Origin: Armatimonadota bacterium | GTDB lineage: Bacteria; Armatimonadota; Fimbriimonadia; Fimbriimonadales; Fimbriimonadaceae | DNA length: 64,000 bases | Assembly: GCA_022563855.1 (NCBI GenBank) | Contig: JADFMN010000002.1 | Span: 186,001 to 250,000, forward strand | Reading direction: 5' to 3' | In this document: piece after piece, positions 9,032-18,295 of the stretch | How positions within the stretch are numbered: the stretch's first letter is position 1 | Layout: each line of letters begins with the position of its first letter | Notes under the pieces: generated by a model | Databases searched by the model: none | Told to the model about the DNA's origin: nothing | Seen by the model: the letters and a program-made list of their open reading frames with translations, nothing else | Program-made: the position numbers and the translations under genes

Positions 9032-10797
9032 CCGCCAAGTTCGTCGATGATCGCGTCGATCTGACTGCGCAGGTTCGAGTTTTCGCTCGTGTACCCTTTG
9101 GCATGCCTGAGCGCATCACGTGCAGCGGATGTGTTTCCGGCGTTGCGCAAGTCGATCGCGGCGTTCAGGAAAGCGTTGACTGCGCGATCGCGGAGGCCGT
9201 TCGCCTGCTCGCCGTTTGCCTGCTGAATCGCCGTCGAGAACGCCTCGTCCGCTTCGGTCCAAAGCGATCGGCGAATCAGTAGCGACGTTGTCTGCTTTGC
9301 TTGCAGTATCGCTTGCTCTCCTTGGCGCATAGCGGCCTCCAGATCGGGCCAGGACTCCGGCGAGACGGAATCGGGCGGCGGAACAACTGGCTGAAGTTGA
9401 GAGATTCCGTCCAAAGAATCTGTATCGCCCGACGGCGGACGCACACTGCTTTCGGCGGACGGTTGAGTGCCGATGCTCGCCTCGCCGCCCGAAGGCGGAG
9501 AGATCGGGCTGTTCGTGCTGCGGTCGAGGCCGGTGGGAGTCGACTCTCGCGGTGTTTCCGCACCGGGGAAAATGGTGCCTACTTCTGCGTTTTGGGCGGT
9601 TCTCAGCAGCATCACGATCCCGAAGAACACAATTCCGACCAAGATCACGGCGATCAGAGTCTTGACGATCGCCCTCTTCGTTTCGGGCTTGATCAGCGGT
9701 TGCCGTGGGGGCGGCGGATAGTAGATCGGCAGCGGCGTCGGATTGTACGGTTGGTAGCCGGGTACCGCTTGCGTCGCCTGACTGTACGGCCCAGCAGGTG
9801 GGGGGCCAACGCCCGTTTGGTACGGCACCGGGCCGACGCCCGGCTGGTACGGCGCCGTGATCGGTGGCTGGCCAGGCCCGAACGGATTGTGCACCGGAGG
9901 CGGGCCGGCAATGACCTGACCGATCGGCGGGGCAAAGCCAGGACGGATCGGATCGAGCACGACCGCGCCCGGCTCGAACGTCGGCAAGACCTGTTTGAGC
10001 GCTTCGGCCATTGCTCCCGCGCTTTTGAAACGCAAGTCCGGCGTTTTCTGAATGGCCTGTTCGATCACTTGCCAGAGCGCGTAGTTCGCCTGTGCCGGCT
10101 GATCCGCCTGGCTGTTCATGATCGCGTACGTGATGCTGACAACGCTGTCGCCGATGAACGGCTTCTTGCCGGCGACCATTTCATACAGAACCACCCCGAC
10201 CGAGAAAACGTCCGTGCGCGCGTCGATCTCGCCACCGTTGATCTGTTCAGGCGACATGTAGCTCGGCGTTCCGAACACCTGGCCGTCGAGCGTGATGTTC
10301 GGCTCGAACGTCAACCGCGCGATGCCGAAGTCGGTCAGCTTGACCAGTCCGTCGTCGAGCAGTTGAACGTTGTCGGGCTTGATGTCGCGGTGGATGATTC
10401 CGTTCTCGTGCGCGAAGCTCAGCGCGTCCAGTATGTCCAGAATGATCTCGACGGCTCGCTTCGGCTCGATGGTTCCGAGCTTGTCGACCTCCTTCCGGAG
10501 GTTCTTGCCGGTGAGGAACTCCATCGCGATGAAGTGCTTGTTGCCCTCGGTTCCGACCTCGTACACCGTCACGATGTGCGGGTGGATCAGCGATCCGGCA
10601 GCGCGGGCCTCTCGCTCGAACCGTTTGATGCGGTCTTCGCGCTGCTGCTCGCTGGCGCCGCGCGGCACCACGAGCTCCTTGAGCGCGACCCGACGTTTGA
10701 TCTGCGGATCGTACGCTTCGTAGACGATGTCGTTCGAGCGTGCGATCTCGCGGATGATCTGGTATCCGCCGAGCGTGGTTGGAGGGCTTTGGCTCAT
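9028..10797 (-). CDS. Hanks-type Ser/Thr protein kinase, membrane-anchored
   Basis: This 589-residue protein has an N-terminal kinase domain. Lys40 lies in RRVALKEL, the catalytic loop is HRDIKPDN (Asp138), the DFG is at 156-158, and GTPSYMSPEQ is the P+1 segment. The glycine-rich loop is atypical (IREIARSNDIVYEA instead of GxGxxG), but the other catalytic residues are intact. A Pro/Gly/Tyr-rich linker, a membrane helix at about 383-405 (LIAVILVGIVFFGIVML) and an extracytoplasmic helical C-terminus with TPR-like features follow. A TACAAT box 13 nt before the ATG suggests a very short leader. Confidence 0.9.
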   Translation of the reverse strand: MSQSPPTTLGGYQIIREIARSNDIVYEAYDPQIKRRVALKELVVPRGASEQQREDRIKRFEREARAAGSLIHPHIVTVYEVGTEGNKHFIAMEFLTGKNLRKEVDKLGTIEPKRAVEIILDILDALSFAHENGIIHRDIKPDNVQLLDDGLVKLTDFGIARLTFEPNITLDGQVFGTPSYMSPEQINGGEIDARTDVFSVGVVLYEMVAGKKPFIGDSVVSITYAIMNSQADQPAQANYALWQVIEQAIQKTPDLRFKSAGAMAEALKQVLPTFEPGAVVLDPIRPGFAPPIGQVIAGPPPVHNPFGPGQPPITAPYQPGVGPVPYQTGVGPPPAGPYSQATQAVPGYQPYNPTPLPIYYPPPPRQPLIKPETKRAIVKTLIAVILVGIVFFGIVMLLRTAQNAEVGTIFPGAETPRESTPTGLDRSTNSPISPPSGGEASIGTQPSAESSVRPPSGDTDSLDGISQLQPVVPPPDSVSPESWPDLEAAMRQGEQAILQAKQTTSLLIRRSLWTEADEAFSTAIQQANGEQANGLRDRAVNAFLNAAIDLRNAGNTSAARDALRHAKGYTSENSNLRSQIDAIIDELGG

Positions 10798-11329
10798 GCT
10801 CTCTGCTTCTATTGTAGGCTGTTTTTAGTGGGTTCGTGTTATAGGACGGTCCTGGGGGCGTCTGGCGTTGCACTGACTCGCGCTTTGCTGACACTTGCTT
10901 TGCGACGATGCGCCGTTGGCTCACGGGCTTCCGCGCCGTTCGCTGATTCCGTGCGAGGTACACGGTAAGTGGTAAGAGTTTCACGGCCAGTCACCTCTAC
11001 CCCATCCTGAGCGAGCCTGACCTGAGCTGATCGAAGGAAAGGAGCGCGGTTGAGGAGACGGCCTTCGTCTCGCGACATCAGAGCCGTCCTTGGCTAGTGG
11101 CACACGGCTTGGAATCCCTCCCCCGGCCTGCGGCCTGGTATTCACGGCTGGCGTTCGTGGCCGGGGGAGGTTAGGTGGGGGCCGGTGCGCGATCGGGTTG
11201 TGCGCGCGATGTGGCCACGTCCTTTAGGTCGCGCTCGCAGGCTTTGATCAGATGCAAGCTTGCAAGCTAAAGCATGCGCCTACAACGGCTGACCGCTCAG
11301 GGCTATAGCTTCGTGCCAACCCCGTGTTG
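10798..11329. repeat. Gene-free repeat region
   Basis: I see no gene in these 532 bp. The region contains a segment at 10918-10943 (core GCTCACGGGCTTCCGCGCC) that recurs with few changes at 26833-26857. It also holds a hairpin of family B (CCTCCCCCGGCC 11117-11128 with GGCCGGGGGAGG 11159-11170, followed by TTAGGTGGGGG) that recurs at 23709-23780. Last, a degenerate pair of GTAG-type repeats in inverted orientation lies at 11211-11234 and 11262-11283. Confidence 0.6.
11211..11283. repeat. REPIN-like inverted pair of GTAG repeats
   Basis: A degenerate plus-strand copy (GTGGCCACGTCCTTTAGG, 11211-11228 onward) faces a minus-strand copy (GCAAGCTAAAGCATGCGCCT plus AC, 11262-11283). The spacing and opposite orientation match the REPIN at 51135-51227. 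The first copy has lost the exact GTAG head. Confidence 0.5.
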
Positions 11330-13111
11330 CTAAAATCCAGCCAGCGGGGCGCCGACGAAGAACGGGAACGGGGGGTCTTGGACTCCTGATGCGTCCAGTA
11401 AGGCGCGGCGCTTTCGGACGGCGTCGAGCAAACCAGAGATCTCGTGCGGCGCGCGCTTCGGCTGCTTGAACGCGGTCGCGAACACATCCCAGTAGTCGTC
11501 CATGTTGTGGGAGAGATCGAACACCATGACGCCCTGCGTCGTGGCTGCGGCTGCCTGCAAAGCCGCTTGCAGATCTGCCGTGCTGCCGCGATAATCCGAG
11601 AGCATGATGCCCGCATACGTCCAGCACTGGCTGCGCGCTACGCGGTTGCTGATGATGCCGCCGGCCTCGACAGTTCTTCCAACGGGCTTGCCCCTCCGCA
11701 TTGCGGCGAAGGTCGTCGGCACGGGGTAGTAGCAACCGGTGATCAAGACGTCGAGCGACCCCGCAAACCCGGTGTCGCGGTAGTGCCTCGTCAGGAAGGG
11801 GAACCCCGCCGAAAGCCGGTCGGAGCCGTAGTTGCTGCCGTAACTCGCATAAGCGCCGTACCATGCCCCTGCGTAGACGCCAAACTTCGTCCCCGGCCGA
11901 ACGCGGTCCACAGTCTTTCGCGCATCCGCCACCCAGTCGGCCATCGTTCGCGCGCGAAACGTCAGCCACGCGTCGAACAGCGGCCCGGGCTCGATCCCGG
12001 TCGAAAGGTTCCAGTTGTACGTCACCTTGTACGCGTCATCCGGCCAGGCGACTTCGCGCCCGACGTACTTTTCAAAAGCGAGCCGAGCCTCGTCGCTGAA
12101 ATCCGAGTCGATGCCCCCGAAACGCAGACGGTCGTCGAGCAGCAATCCGTCGACGTCGTAGTTCTGTAGCACCTCTTCGACGAAGCTCAGCGCCCTCTCT
12201 CGCACAGCGTCCAGATGGGGATTCATCATCAGCGGAATCTGGTTCTGCTCTTGGCCAGAGCGTAGAAATCGCGCAACGGAATCGAGCCGTAGCGACATCC
12301 CCGGCTGCGCGTATAGCCGCAAAAACGCAATTCCTTCTCCTCTCGCAGCTAGCACGGTGCCGACTGCGCTCGGATACTCTTCGCTCAAAGAAACGACGCG
12401 CCCGCTCGAATCGAGGAGCGCGTAGAGCTGCGCTGTCGGCGAGATCGATGTGCCGGTAACGAAAGCGAGATCCGCACCGTCGCTCCACTCGTTGCGCTCT
12501 TTGCTGAGGCGGACCATGTCTCCCGTAAACGCTGCGACGAGAGGGTGCGCCGAGTACCGCACCGATTGCAGGTCAGGATGCTCGTAACCCCAGCCTGGAT
12601 CGCCGAACTGTGTCCCAGGCTTGCCAGAATCGCGCTGCGCGTAGCTGTGCCCCTCGCTGAACGCGTTGAGGCTGACGAAAAAGCTCAGGCCGTTCTTATG
12701 CGCTTCTAGCAGCATCGCACCGAGCGCGTCGAAATCCGCCGGCATGCTCTGCCCCTTCCACTCGGTCATCTTCGGCGCAAGCTTGCTAGGGTACAGCGTA
12801 CGACCGACGATCGGTTTGACGTCGTACACAACGGTGTTGAAACCGACCGCGGCGATCTTCGCCATCAGCGAGGCCACCTTCTCCCCGGTGTTGCAACGCT
12901 CCAAGTTTCCCGTGCCGTCTATCCAGAGCACACGGCCCTGAACGCCTTCGCGCGCGGCGAACTCCTGAGCAACGCCGAACCGCGCGAGGCGCGATTGGAT
13001 TTTCGTCCAGGGAAGCGAGGGGAACGGCGACGCGTACTCGAACCGGCTGCCCGGAACACCCTGAGGCGCCGCAACGGCAACCAGCGCGCCGAGGACGATC
13101 GTCGAGATCAT
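11330..13111 (-). CDS. GHL10-type (family-10-like) secreted glycoside hydrolase
   Basis: This 593-residue protein has an N-terminal signal segment (ISTIVLGALVAVAAPQG). A TIM-barrel region of the glycosyl-hydrolase-like 10 type follows, with GRVLWIDGTGNLERC, GFNTVVYDVKP, FFVSLNAFSEGH and NPHLDAVRERALSFVEEVLQ, then YDVDGLLLDDRLRFG. The last stretch supplies the acidic Asp pair typical of the catalytic strand. Family members are thought to act on cell-surface or plant polysaccharides; the substrate cannot be told here. A TATGGT box lies a few nt before the start, so the transcript may be leaderless. Confidence 0.8.
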   Translation of the reverse strand: MISTIVLGALVAVAAPQGVPGSRFEYASPFPSLPWTKIQSRLARFGVAQEFAAREGVQGRVLWIDGTGNLERCNTGEKVASLMAKIAAVGFNTVVYDVKPIVGRTLYPSKLAPKMTEWKGQSMPADFDALGAMLLEAHKNGLSFFVSLNAFSEGHSYAQRDSGKPGTQFGDPGWGYEHPDLQSVRYSAHPLVAAFTGDMVRLSKERNEWSDGADLAFVTGTSISPTAQLYALLDSSGRVVSLSEEYPSAVGTVLAARGEGIAFLRLYAQPGMSLRLDSVARFLRSGQEQNQIPLMMNPHLDAVRERALSFVEEVLQNYDVDGLLLDDRLRFGGIDSDFSDEARLAFEKYVGREVAWPDDAYKVTYNWNLSTGIEPGPLFDAWLTFRARTMADWVADARKTVDRVRPGTKFGVYAGAWYGAYASYGSNYGSDRLSAGFPFLTRHYRDTGFAGSLDVLITGCYYPVPTTFAAMRRGKPVGRTVEAGGIISNRVARSQCWTYAGIMLSDYRGSTADLQAALQAAAATTQGVMVFDLSHNMDDYWDVFATAFKQPKRAPHEISGLLDAVRKRRALLDASGVQDPPFPFFVGAPLAGF

Positions 13112-13174
13112 GCTGGGCTTTTACCATAAGGGCAAACATCTTGCTAGGCTGCGACGTCCAACTTTGCGAGGAAC

Positions 13175-13858
13175 ATGAAGATGAACATTCGGCAGTTTGT
13201 GGTGTTGTTGGCGGCGTGCGTGGTTTCGGCGTTTGCAGGTGGGTACTTCGCGTCCCGGCCACCGATTCTGGCCAGCGCGCAGCAGATTCGGTCACAAGAC
13301 CTGATTATTGTCCCGCGGCAAGGGCTGTTATTCGTGGACGAAACCGGGCGCGTCATTGCAGCGATGGGGCAGCAGGCGGGCAACGCGACCTTTTCGCTTC
13401 TAGACCGCAACGGAAACGCGTCGATAGTCTTTGCAGCTGGCCCGAACAGCTATGCGAGGCTGTCTGCTTCCGGCAGCGGAACGTCGTTCGAGATCGGCTC
13501 AAGGAGCGGTTCCGCCAACGTCATGCTCGCGGCGGCGTCCGGCGAATCTTACGTTCGCGCGACTGGCCAAGGACAGCGGTCAGCGTTTCTGCGAGCAGAC
13601 GGCGTGTCCAGCAGTCTGTCGCTCATGAACTCTGGTTCGGCTCTTGGCGTCTCGATATCAGCCGGATCGTCGACGAGCGGAATCCAGCTGTTCGGCGCAG
13701 CGGGCAAAAAGTCGCTGGAGCTGTTGTCGGCAAAGAACGGGGGCGCGATCAACCTTTTCGATCGATCTGGCAAGGTCGGAGTCGCGTTGTTCGGTGAACA
13801 GAGTCTTCAGTTCTTGAAGGACGGCGAAGTGGTCTGGCAGGCCAACGAAAAGAAGTAA
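13175..13858 (+). CDS. Signal-anchored repeat protein of unknown function
   Basis: This 227-residue protein begins with a membrane or signal segment (FVVLLAACVVSAFAGGYFA). Beyond residue 45 it is rich in Ser, Gly, Ala and Asn with short regular strands (GLLFVDETGRVIAAMG, GNASIVFAAGPNSYARLSAS, GSANVMLAAASGESY, GGAINLFDRSGKVGVALFG). The roughly 20-residue periodicity suggests a beta-solenoid like those seen in fibre-type proteins. A GAGGA ribosome site precedes ATG 13175. I do not recognise a named family. It precedes a lipoprotein gene in the same direction. Confidence 0.65.
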   Translation: MKMNIRQFVVLLAACVVSAFAGGYFASRPPILASAQQIRSQDLIIVPRQGLLFVDETGRVIAAMGQQAGNATFSLLDRNGNASIVFAAGPNSYARLSASGSGTSFEIGSRSGSANVMLAAASGESYVRATGQGQRSAFLRADGVSSSLSLMNSGSALGVSISAGSSTSGIQLFGAAGKKSLELLSAKNGGAINLFDRSGKVGVALFGEQSLQFLKDGEVVWQANEKK

Positions 13859-13885
13859 GTCCCCCTGATTCGCTAAAATGAGCGC

Positions 13886-14839
13886 ATGTTGAAGCGTGCG
13901 CCGATTTGGATACTGGCAGGACTCATCGTCAGCGGCTGTGGGGAAGTCGGATCGGACTCGGTCGTCCACGCCGACGGCTCGTTCGACCGAACGATCACGA
14001 TCTCCCTGCCGAGCATGGACATGATGCCGGACGCGGAACCGACTGACCCCGGTGAGCGACTGCGGTTGACCGACGAGGACATGTGGGATGTGTCGGTGGA
14101 AGACGCCGAAGGCGCTGTCACGCTGACGGCAACGCGCTCCTTCGCGGCAGGCGAATCGATCGACCACGACTTCGAGCTTTTGTCCGGCGATGAACCGTTC
14201 CTGCGATGCTCTGTCAGCGTTCGAACGTTGTCGAACGGGTACATCGAGTACACGGAGACGTATGAGTGGATCGGTGAGTATCCAGATCCTCCTGAATTCA
14301 AAGCAGACGAACTCGAAGGGCTTGGTACGCATCTTCAGGCGATCGGCGGCACTGAAGAGGACACTCTGGCCGTCGGCACGGAACTGACGAAGGCGATGTG
14401 GCACGTCGTGTTCGGCCCATCGGACCCGCTCATGCCAGCGTTCATTTTGAGCATGAAAAGCGCAGAGAAGAAACTAATGAAGCGGGCGGGGGAGGAGCTG
14501 CTCAGGATTCTTGAAGAGCGATTCGCATCCCGCGCTTCGTCGGTCGAGCGGCTAGCGGTCGCGCGAGCGATCATGAAGGAGTCGAACGTTATGGAGACGT
14601 TCGGCGAAAACGTCCCGACGGGAGATCCCAGCGACATTGATCCGGAGATGATGATGGAAGGGGAAGAGAGCGATAACACGACCGTCAGCATTGCATCATC
14701 CGTCACTGGCCCGGGCCGTCTCGTAGAGACCAACGGCGAATACGACTTAGTGTCCGGAGAAATATTCTGGACGCTGTACAGCCCGGCGGCCGCGCTCGGC
14801 CCGGTCGTGCTAAGGGCCGTGTTCGACCCGCAAGGCTAG
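13886..14839 (+). CDS. Lipoprotein of unknown function
   Basis: This 317-residue protein has a lipobox (ILAGLIVSGC, Cys at about residue 18), so it should be exported and lipidated. The mature part is acidic, with a beta-rich first half (DGSFDRTITISLPSMD, VSVEDAEGAVTLTATRSF), a helical middle and a Met/Glu-rich segment (DIDPEMMMEGEE) near the end. A TAAAAT box 8 nt before ATG 13886 suggests leaderless transcription. It ends with a 4-nt overlap with the convergent cNMP-binding gene. Confidence 0.7.
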   Translation: MLKRAPIWILAGLIVSGCGEVGSDSVVHADGSFDRTITISLPSMDMMPDAEPTDPGERLRLTDEDMWDVSVEDAEGAVTLTATRSFAAGESIDHDFELLSGDEPFLRCSVSVRTLSNGYIEYTETYEWIGEYPDPPEFKADELEGLGTHLQAIGGTEEDTLAVGTELTKAMWHVVFGPSDPLMPAFILSMKSAEKKLMKRAGEELLRILEERFASRASSVERLAVARAIMKESNVMETFGENVPTGDPSDIDPEMMMEGEESDNTTVSIASSVTGPGRLVETNGEYDLVSGEIFWTLYSPAAALGPVVLRAVFDPQG

Positions 14840-15282
14840 GACCGCGCCAGAACGCCGTCCAGTTGCACGTTGGCGGTCCGCAGACGCTGGCAGATCAGTC
14901 GCGCTAGATTCTCCATCATGACGCACCGCATTCCGAGATCGTGCCTCATCAGGTTCTTCAACGATTGCGACTCGATCACGGCCATCTCGCTGTCGCCGCT
15001 GCTCACGACGGTAGCCGACCGCGGCTCTTCGTCGATGAGCGATACCTCGCCCAGCACGGTTCCCGGCCCAACCTCGGCGATCGTGTCGCCGCCGAACGTC
15101 TTGATATACGCGAGTCCTTTCAGCATGATCATGAGGTCCGTGTTGCGATCGAACTGGCGGACGATCGTATCTCCGCCCTCGAAAGTCTGAATCGTCGTGA
15201 TCGCCAAGATCTCATCGATGTGCGTGCTGGAAAGACCACGAAATAGGTAGTTGTCGCGTAACGCTTGCGGTAATTCGACCAT
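14836..15282 (-). CDS. Cyclic-nucleotide-binding-domain protein
   Basis: This 148-residue protein consists of one CRP-type beta-roll (FEGGDTIVRQFDRNTDLMIM, then VGPGTVLGEVSLIDEEPRSATV). The phosphate-binding cassette GEVSLIDEEPRSA is intact in outline. No helix-turn-helix follows, so it is a stand-alone sensor rather than a transcription factor. It lies just downstream of the mscS-type gene on the same strand with a 42-nt gap, so it may modulate that channel. A cyclic nucleotide ligand is inferred from the family. Confidence 0.85.
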   Translation of the reverse strand: MVELPQALRDNYLFRGLSSTHIDEILAITTIQTFEGGDTIVRQFDRNTDLMIMLKGLAYIKTFGGDTIAEVGPGTVLGEVSLIDEEPRSATVVSSGDSEMAVIESQSLKNLMRHDLGMRCVMMENLARLICQRLRTANVQLDGVLARS

Positions 15283-15324
15283 AACTGTCTCCGTCGCTAC
15301 AGAACTGACCGTAGCCCCATAACT

Positions 15325-16191
15325 TTACTCCAAACTCGCTTTGGGGTCTGGGATGATGTGGACGTCTCGCTGCGGATACGGTATGACGACGCCGTTTTCC
15401 TGGAAAAGCTTGACGATCTGCACGTTGTACTGGCTGAGCAGGCGTTTGGGTCGGAAAACCTGGGTTTCGGTCCAAACAGCTATCTCAAAGTCGATGCTGC
15501 TGTCTCCGAACTGCGTCAAAAACACCTCGGGCAATGGTCTTTCAGCTATGTCAGGGCATCGGCCGGCCGCCTCCAGCATGAGCTTCTGGACGAGATCAAG
15601 ATCGGATTCGTAGTGGACGCCCACTGGTACGAACAGCATCCGGCGAGCGGCGTTGTGCGTCCAGTTGATGATGCGAGTGTTGGTCAGCTCGGAGTTTGGC
15701 ACGATCACGGTGGCATCTTGAACCGTCTGAATGCGGGTCGAATACGTCCCGATGTGTTCGACGTTTCCTTCCAGCCCCTCGATTTCCACGCGGTCGCCCG
15801 GCCGGACGGGCCTGGCTACGAGAAGCACGAGCCCGCTGATGAAATTGCGCGCGACGTCCTGCAATCCGATGCCGAGCCCAATTCCCAAGCCGCCGCCGAA
15901 CACGGCGAGGCTCGTCATATCGAACCCCACCGAGTCGAGCGTCACCGCCATCCCAAGCACAAGAAAGCTGTAATAGCTGAGCGAGACGATCGCGTTTCGT
16001 ACCCCGGAGTCGATTCGATCCTGCTTTTTGAGCATACGGATCATCAACCGCCGAAGGAGCCCCGCCAGAACGATGACCAAGATCGGGGCGACCAGCAGCA
16101 GGAGGATTCCCAGGCCGGTGATCTGCGCATCACCGAGGGTTAGCAGCGGGCGATTCAGCCAGTCGAGCCAGGTCTGCAGGTATTCGAGCAC
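15325..16191 (-). CDS. MscS-family mechanosensitive channel
   Basis: Three N-terminal membrane helices (for example ITGLGILLLLVAPILVIVLAG) precede the pore-helix signature GGLGIGLGIGLQDVARNFIS and GLVLLVARPVRPGDRVEI. The C-terminal beta and alpha-beta vestibule domains follow (VQDATVIVPNSELTNTRIIN). This is the MscS fold that releases osmolytes under hypo-osmotic stress. The open frame extends to 16368, but that part overlaps the divergent GH109-like gene and its promoter. GTG 16191 gives a family-sized product, so I chose it. The next gene downstream encodes a cNMP-binding domain. Confidence 0.88.
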   Translation of the reverse strand: MLEYLQTWLDWLNRPLLTLGDAQITGLGILLLLVAPILVIVLAGLLRRLMIRMLKKQDRIDSGVRNAIVSLSYYSFLVLGMAVTLDSVGFDMTSLAVFGGGLGIGLGIGLQDVARNFISGLVLLVARPVRPGDRVEIEGLEGNVEHIGTYSTRIQTVQDATVIVPNSELTNTRIINWTHNAARRMLFVPVGVHYESDLDLVQKLMLEAAGRCPDIAERPLPEVFLTQFGDSSIDFEIAVWTETQVFRPKRLLSQYNVQIVKLFQENGVVIPYPQRDVHIIPDPKASLE

Positions 16192-16244
16192 AAGCCCAAT
16201 TGTATCGCGGAAGATGTCGTCTGTGCCGAACTTGCGCGTCCGGT

Positions 16245-16250
16245 TATAAT
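16245..16250 (+). promoter_or_regulatory. -10 box of the GH109-type gene
   Basis: TATAAT at 16245-16250 lies 15 nt upstream of ATG 16265, leaving a leader of only about 8 nt. No good -35 hexamer is seen at the normal distance (TGTGCC at 16222-16227). It sits in the divergent interval with the mscS-type gene. Confidence 0.55.
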
Positions 16251-16264
16251 CGGGGTGAAGGTCA

Positions 16265-17641
16265 ATGGCTATGAAACGACGTGATTTCTTGAAAGCTGCC
16301 GGTGCGGCCGGACTCACTGCCCTCGGAGGATCCGCCAAGACGCTCGAACCCGGCAGTACCCCGTTCAAGACCCCTCGATCTCAAGGAAAGTCGGTGGCAG
16401 GCTTCCGGGCGCCGGCGCTGGAGACGGTCCGAGTTGGGTTCATCGGAGTGGGCGCACGCGGCTCCGGTCACGTCGGACAGATGCTCTTGATGGAGGGCGT
16501 AGAGGTGAAGGCGATCTGCGATGTTTACCAAGATCTCGCAGATCGGAGCGCCAAGCGCGTCGTCGATGCTGGCCGGTCCGCGCCGGACGTCTACGCCGGC
16601 GGCGAGTACGAGTATCGAAAGATGCTCGATCGCGACGACATCGACATCGTCATCATCGCAACGCCGTGGGAGTGGCACGTCCCGATGTGCGTCGACGCGA
16701 TGGAGTCGGGTAAGCACGCCTTCACAGAAGTCCCTGCTGCGACAACGGTCGAGGACTGTTGGAAGCTCGTCGATACTTCAGAGCGAACGCAGCGCCACTG
16801 CATGATGATGGAGAACGTTTGCTACGGCAGGGAGGAGCTGCTCTGTTTGAACATGTGTCGTTTGGGTGTGTTCGGCGAGTTGCTGCATGGGGAGGCCGCC
16901 TACATTCACGATTTGCGCAGTCAGATGCACAGCGTGATTCGCGGGACGGGGAGTTGGCGAACCATCCACTACATGAAGCGAAACGGAAACCTGTATCCGA
17001 CTCACGGGCTCGGGCCGATCTGTCAGTACATGGGTATTAACCGCGGCGACCGGATGGACCATCTATCGTCGGTCGGCTGCAATTCTCGCGTCCGTTCAAT
17101 CTATGCGAAGGAGAATTTTTCTGACGACCACAAATGGAACCAAGGCTCGTTTGTCTGCGGCGACATCAACACGTCGATTGTCCGAACGGTCAACGGTCGG
17201 ACGATCATGATTCAGTGGGACGAACAGTTGCCGCGGCCTTACACGCGATTGAACTTCATTCAGGGCACGAAGGGCGCTTGGGCAAGCTATCCGAACCGGT
17301 GTGCGATCGACGGGATCAGCAACGGAACTGGTGCGTGGGACAGCGATGACGAACTTGGCAAGTTCTACGAGAAGTACGAACACCCGATTTGGACGGAGGT
17401 AGGCGATGCAGCTCGCGAAGCAGGCGGGCACGGCGGGATGGATTTCGTGATGCTTTGGCGCATCGTCTACTGTCTTCGCAACGGCCTTCCGATCGATCAA
17501 GACGTTTACGACGCAGCGTCGTGGTCTGTGATCTCGCCGTTGAGCGAATGGTCTGTGGCCAATCGCGGGGGTTCGATCGACGTGCCTGATTTTACGCGCG
17601 GAAACTGGCGCAGCGTCAAGCCGCTCGTTATCGAGCCGTAG
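16265..17641 (+). CDS. Tat-exported GH109-type NAD-dependent glycosidase / Gfo-Idh-MocA protein
   Basis: This 458-residue protein has a Tat signal (KRRDFLKAAGAAGL). The Rossmann domain carries VGFIGVGARGSGHVGQM. The Gfo/Idh/MocA C-terminal domain has RGTGSWRTIHYMKRNGNLYP and THGLGPICQYMGI. The last motif is typical of GH109, which includes alpha-N-acetylgalactosaminidases that use bound NAD in an oxidation-elimination-reduction mechanism. The family also contains proteins of other specificity, so alpha-GalNAc is the best guess and not proven. The Tat signal implies export as a folded, NAD-loaded enzyme. It is a single gene with its own promoter and a hairpin terminator at 17653-17682. Confidence 0.85.
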   Translation: MAMKRRDFLKAAGAAGLTALGGSAKTLEPGSTPFKTPRSQGKSVAGFRAPALETVRVGFIGVGARGSGHVGQMLLMEGVEVKAICDVYQDLADRSAKRVVDAGRSAPDVYAGGEYEYRKMLDRDDIDIVIIATPWEWHVPMCVDAMESGKHAFTEVPAATTVEDCWKLVDTSERTQRHCMMMENVCYGREELLCLNMCRLGVFGELLHGEAAYIHDLRSQMHSVIRGTGSWRTIHYMKRNGNLYPTHGLGPICQYMGINRGDRMDHLSSVGCNSRVRSIYAKENFSDDHKWNQGSFVCGDINTSIVRTVNGRTIMIQWDEQLPRPYTRLNFIQGTKGAWASYPNRCAIDGISNGTGAWDSDDELGKFYEKYEHPIWTEVGDAAREAGGHGGMDFVMLWRIVYCLRNGLPIDQDVYDAASWSVISPLSEWSVANRGGSIDVPDFTRGNWRSVKPLVIEP

Positions 17642-17652
17642 CGCATGAAGAA

Positions 17653-17682
17653 GGCGCGCCCTCAAGAGTCCGAGGGCGCGCC
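17653..17682. terminator. Bidirectional hairpin between convergent genes
   Basis: GGCGCGCCCTC (17653-17663) and GAGGGCGCGCC (17672-17682) form an 11-bp perfect stem with an 8-nt loop. It lies between the GH109-type gene and the convergent histone-like gene. No long T-run follows, so it may work with a termination factor. Confidence 0.65.
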
Positions 17683-17713
17683 GAATTATCAGCGTTGAGA
17701 CTTTCCTACAGAG

Positions 17714-18175
17714 TTATCTTCGTTTCCTCCCGGCAGCTCTGCTCTTTCTGCGCACTGACCGTGCAGCGATTTTCATCTTTGCACTAGACGTTCGAGACTT
17801 CCTCGCGGTTGTCTTTCTCTTGACCGTTCGCTTGCGCTTCGGGGCTGCGCGTTTCTTCGCCGCCATCTTCCGCTTCGGGGCTGCGCGTTTCTTCGCCGCC
17901 ATCTTCCGCTTCGGGGCTGCGCGCCTCACGCTCTTTCGAGCTGTGGTCTTGCGCTTCATTCGCTTCGGCGCTGCCTTCCTGGCAGTAGTCTTCTTCTTCG
18001 TCGTGGCCTTTCTGCGCACAGCTTTTTTAGCTGCGGGCTTTCTGGCCGTGGTCTTCTTTCTTGCTTTTGTTCTTTTTGCGACGGTTCGTTTCTTCGTCGC
18101 CCGTTTGGGCGCGGATTTTCTTGCCGCCGGTTTTCTTTTTGCGACCTTTTTCTTAGTCGCTCTCTTCATGGCCAT
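17714..18175 (-). CDS. Histone H1-like Lys/Arg/Ala-rich DNA-binding protein
   Basis: The product is about 153 residues, almost wholly Lys, Arg, Ala and Thr with AAKK, AAPKRK and TARK repeats. It resembles the C-terminal tail of eukaryotic histone H1 and bacterial H1-like proteins (HctB/AlpP type). It should bind and compact DNA without a folded domain. I chose ATG 18175 because GAGGTAG lies 9 nt upstream; the frame extends 11 codons further. The upstream interval holds a perfect palindrome at 18296-18311. Internal 36-bp direct repeats show recent length change. Confidence 0.85.
   Translation of the reverse strand: MAMKRATKKKVAKRKPAARKSAPKRATKKRTVAKRTKARKKTTARKPAAKKAVRRKATTKKKTTARKAAPKRMKRKTTARKSVRRAAPKRKMAAKKRAAPKRKMAAKKRAAPKRKRTVKRKTTARKSRTSSAKMKIAARSVRRKSRAAGRKRR
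17835..17923 (-). repeat. 36-bp tandem repeat inside the histone-like gene
   Basis: Two identical 36-bp units (17835-17870, 17871-17906) and a partial third copy to 17923 encode RAAPKRKMAAKK repeats. Perfect identity means recent expansion. Confidence 0.85.
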
Positions 18176-18295
18176 GTTTTGGTCTACCTCCGAGAAGCAT
18201 TGCATCATGCAATACGCTTCCGCACAGAAAAGGACGAGGTGAAGGTGTAAAAAGCGTTGAATCTAAGCAAAACAGTTGCACGCTTTTCTATTGCA

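Noticed and set aside
9301-10968. 555-residue plus-strand frame over the kinase gene
   Set aside because: It is the antisense shadow of the Ser/Thr kinase; its composition (Arg, Asp, Val rich) is that of a complement frame.
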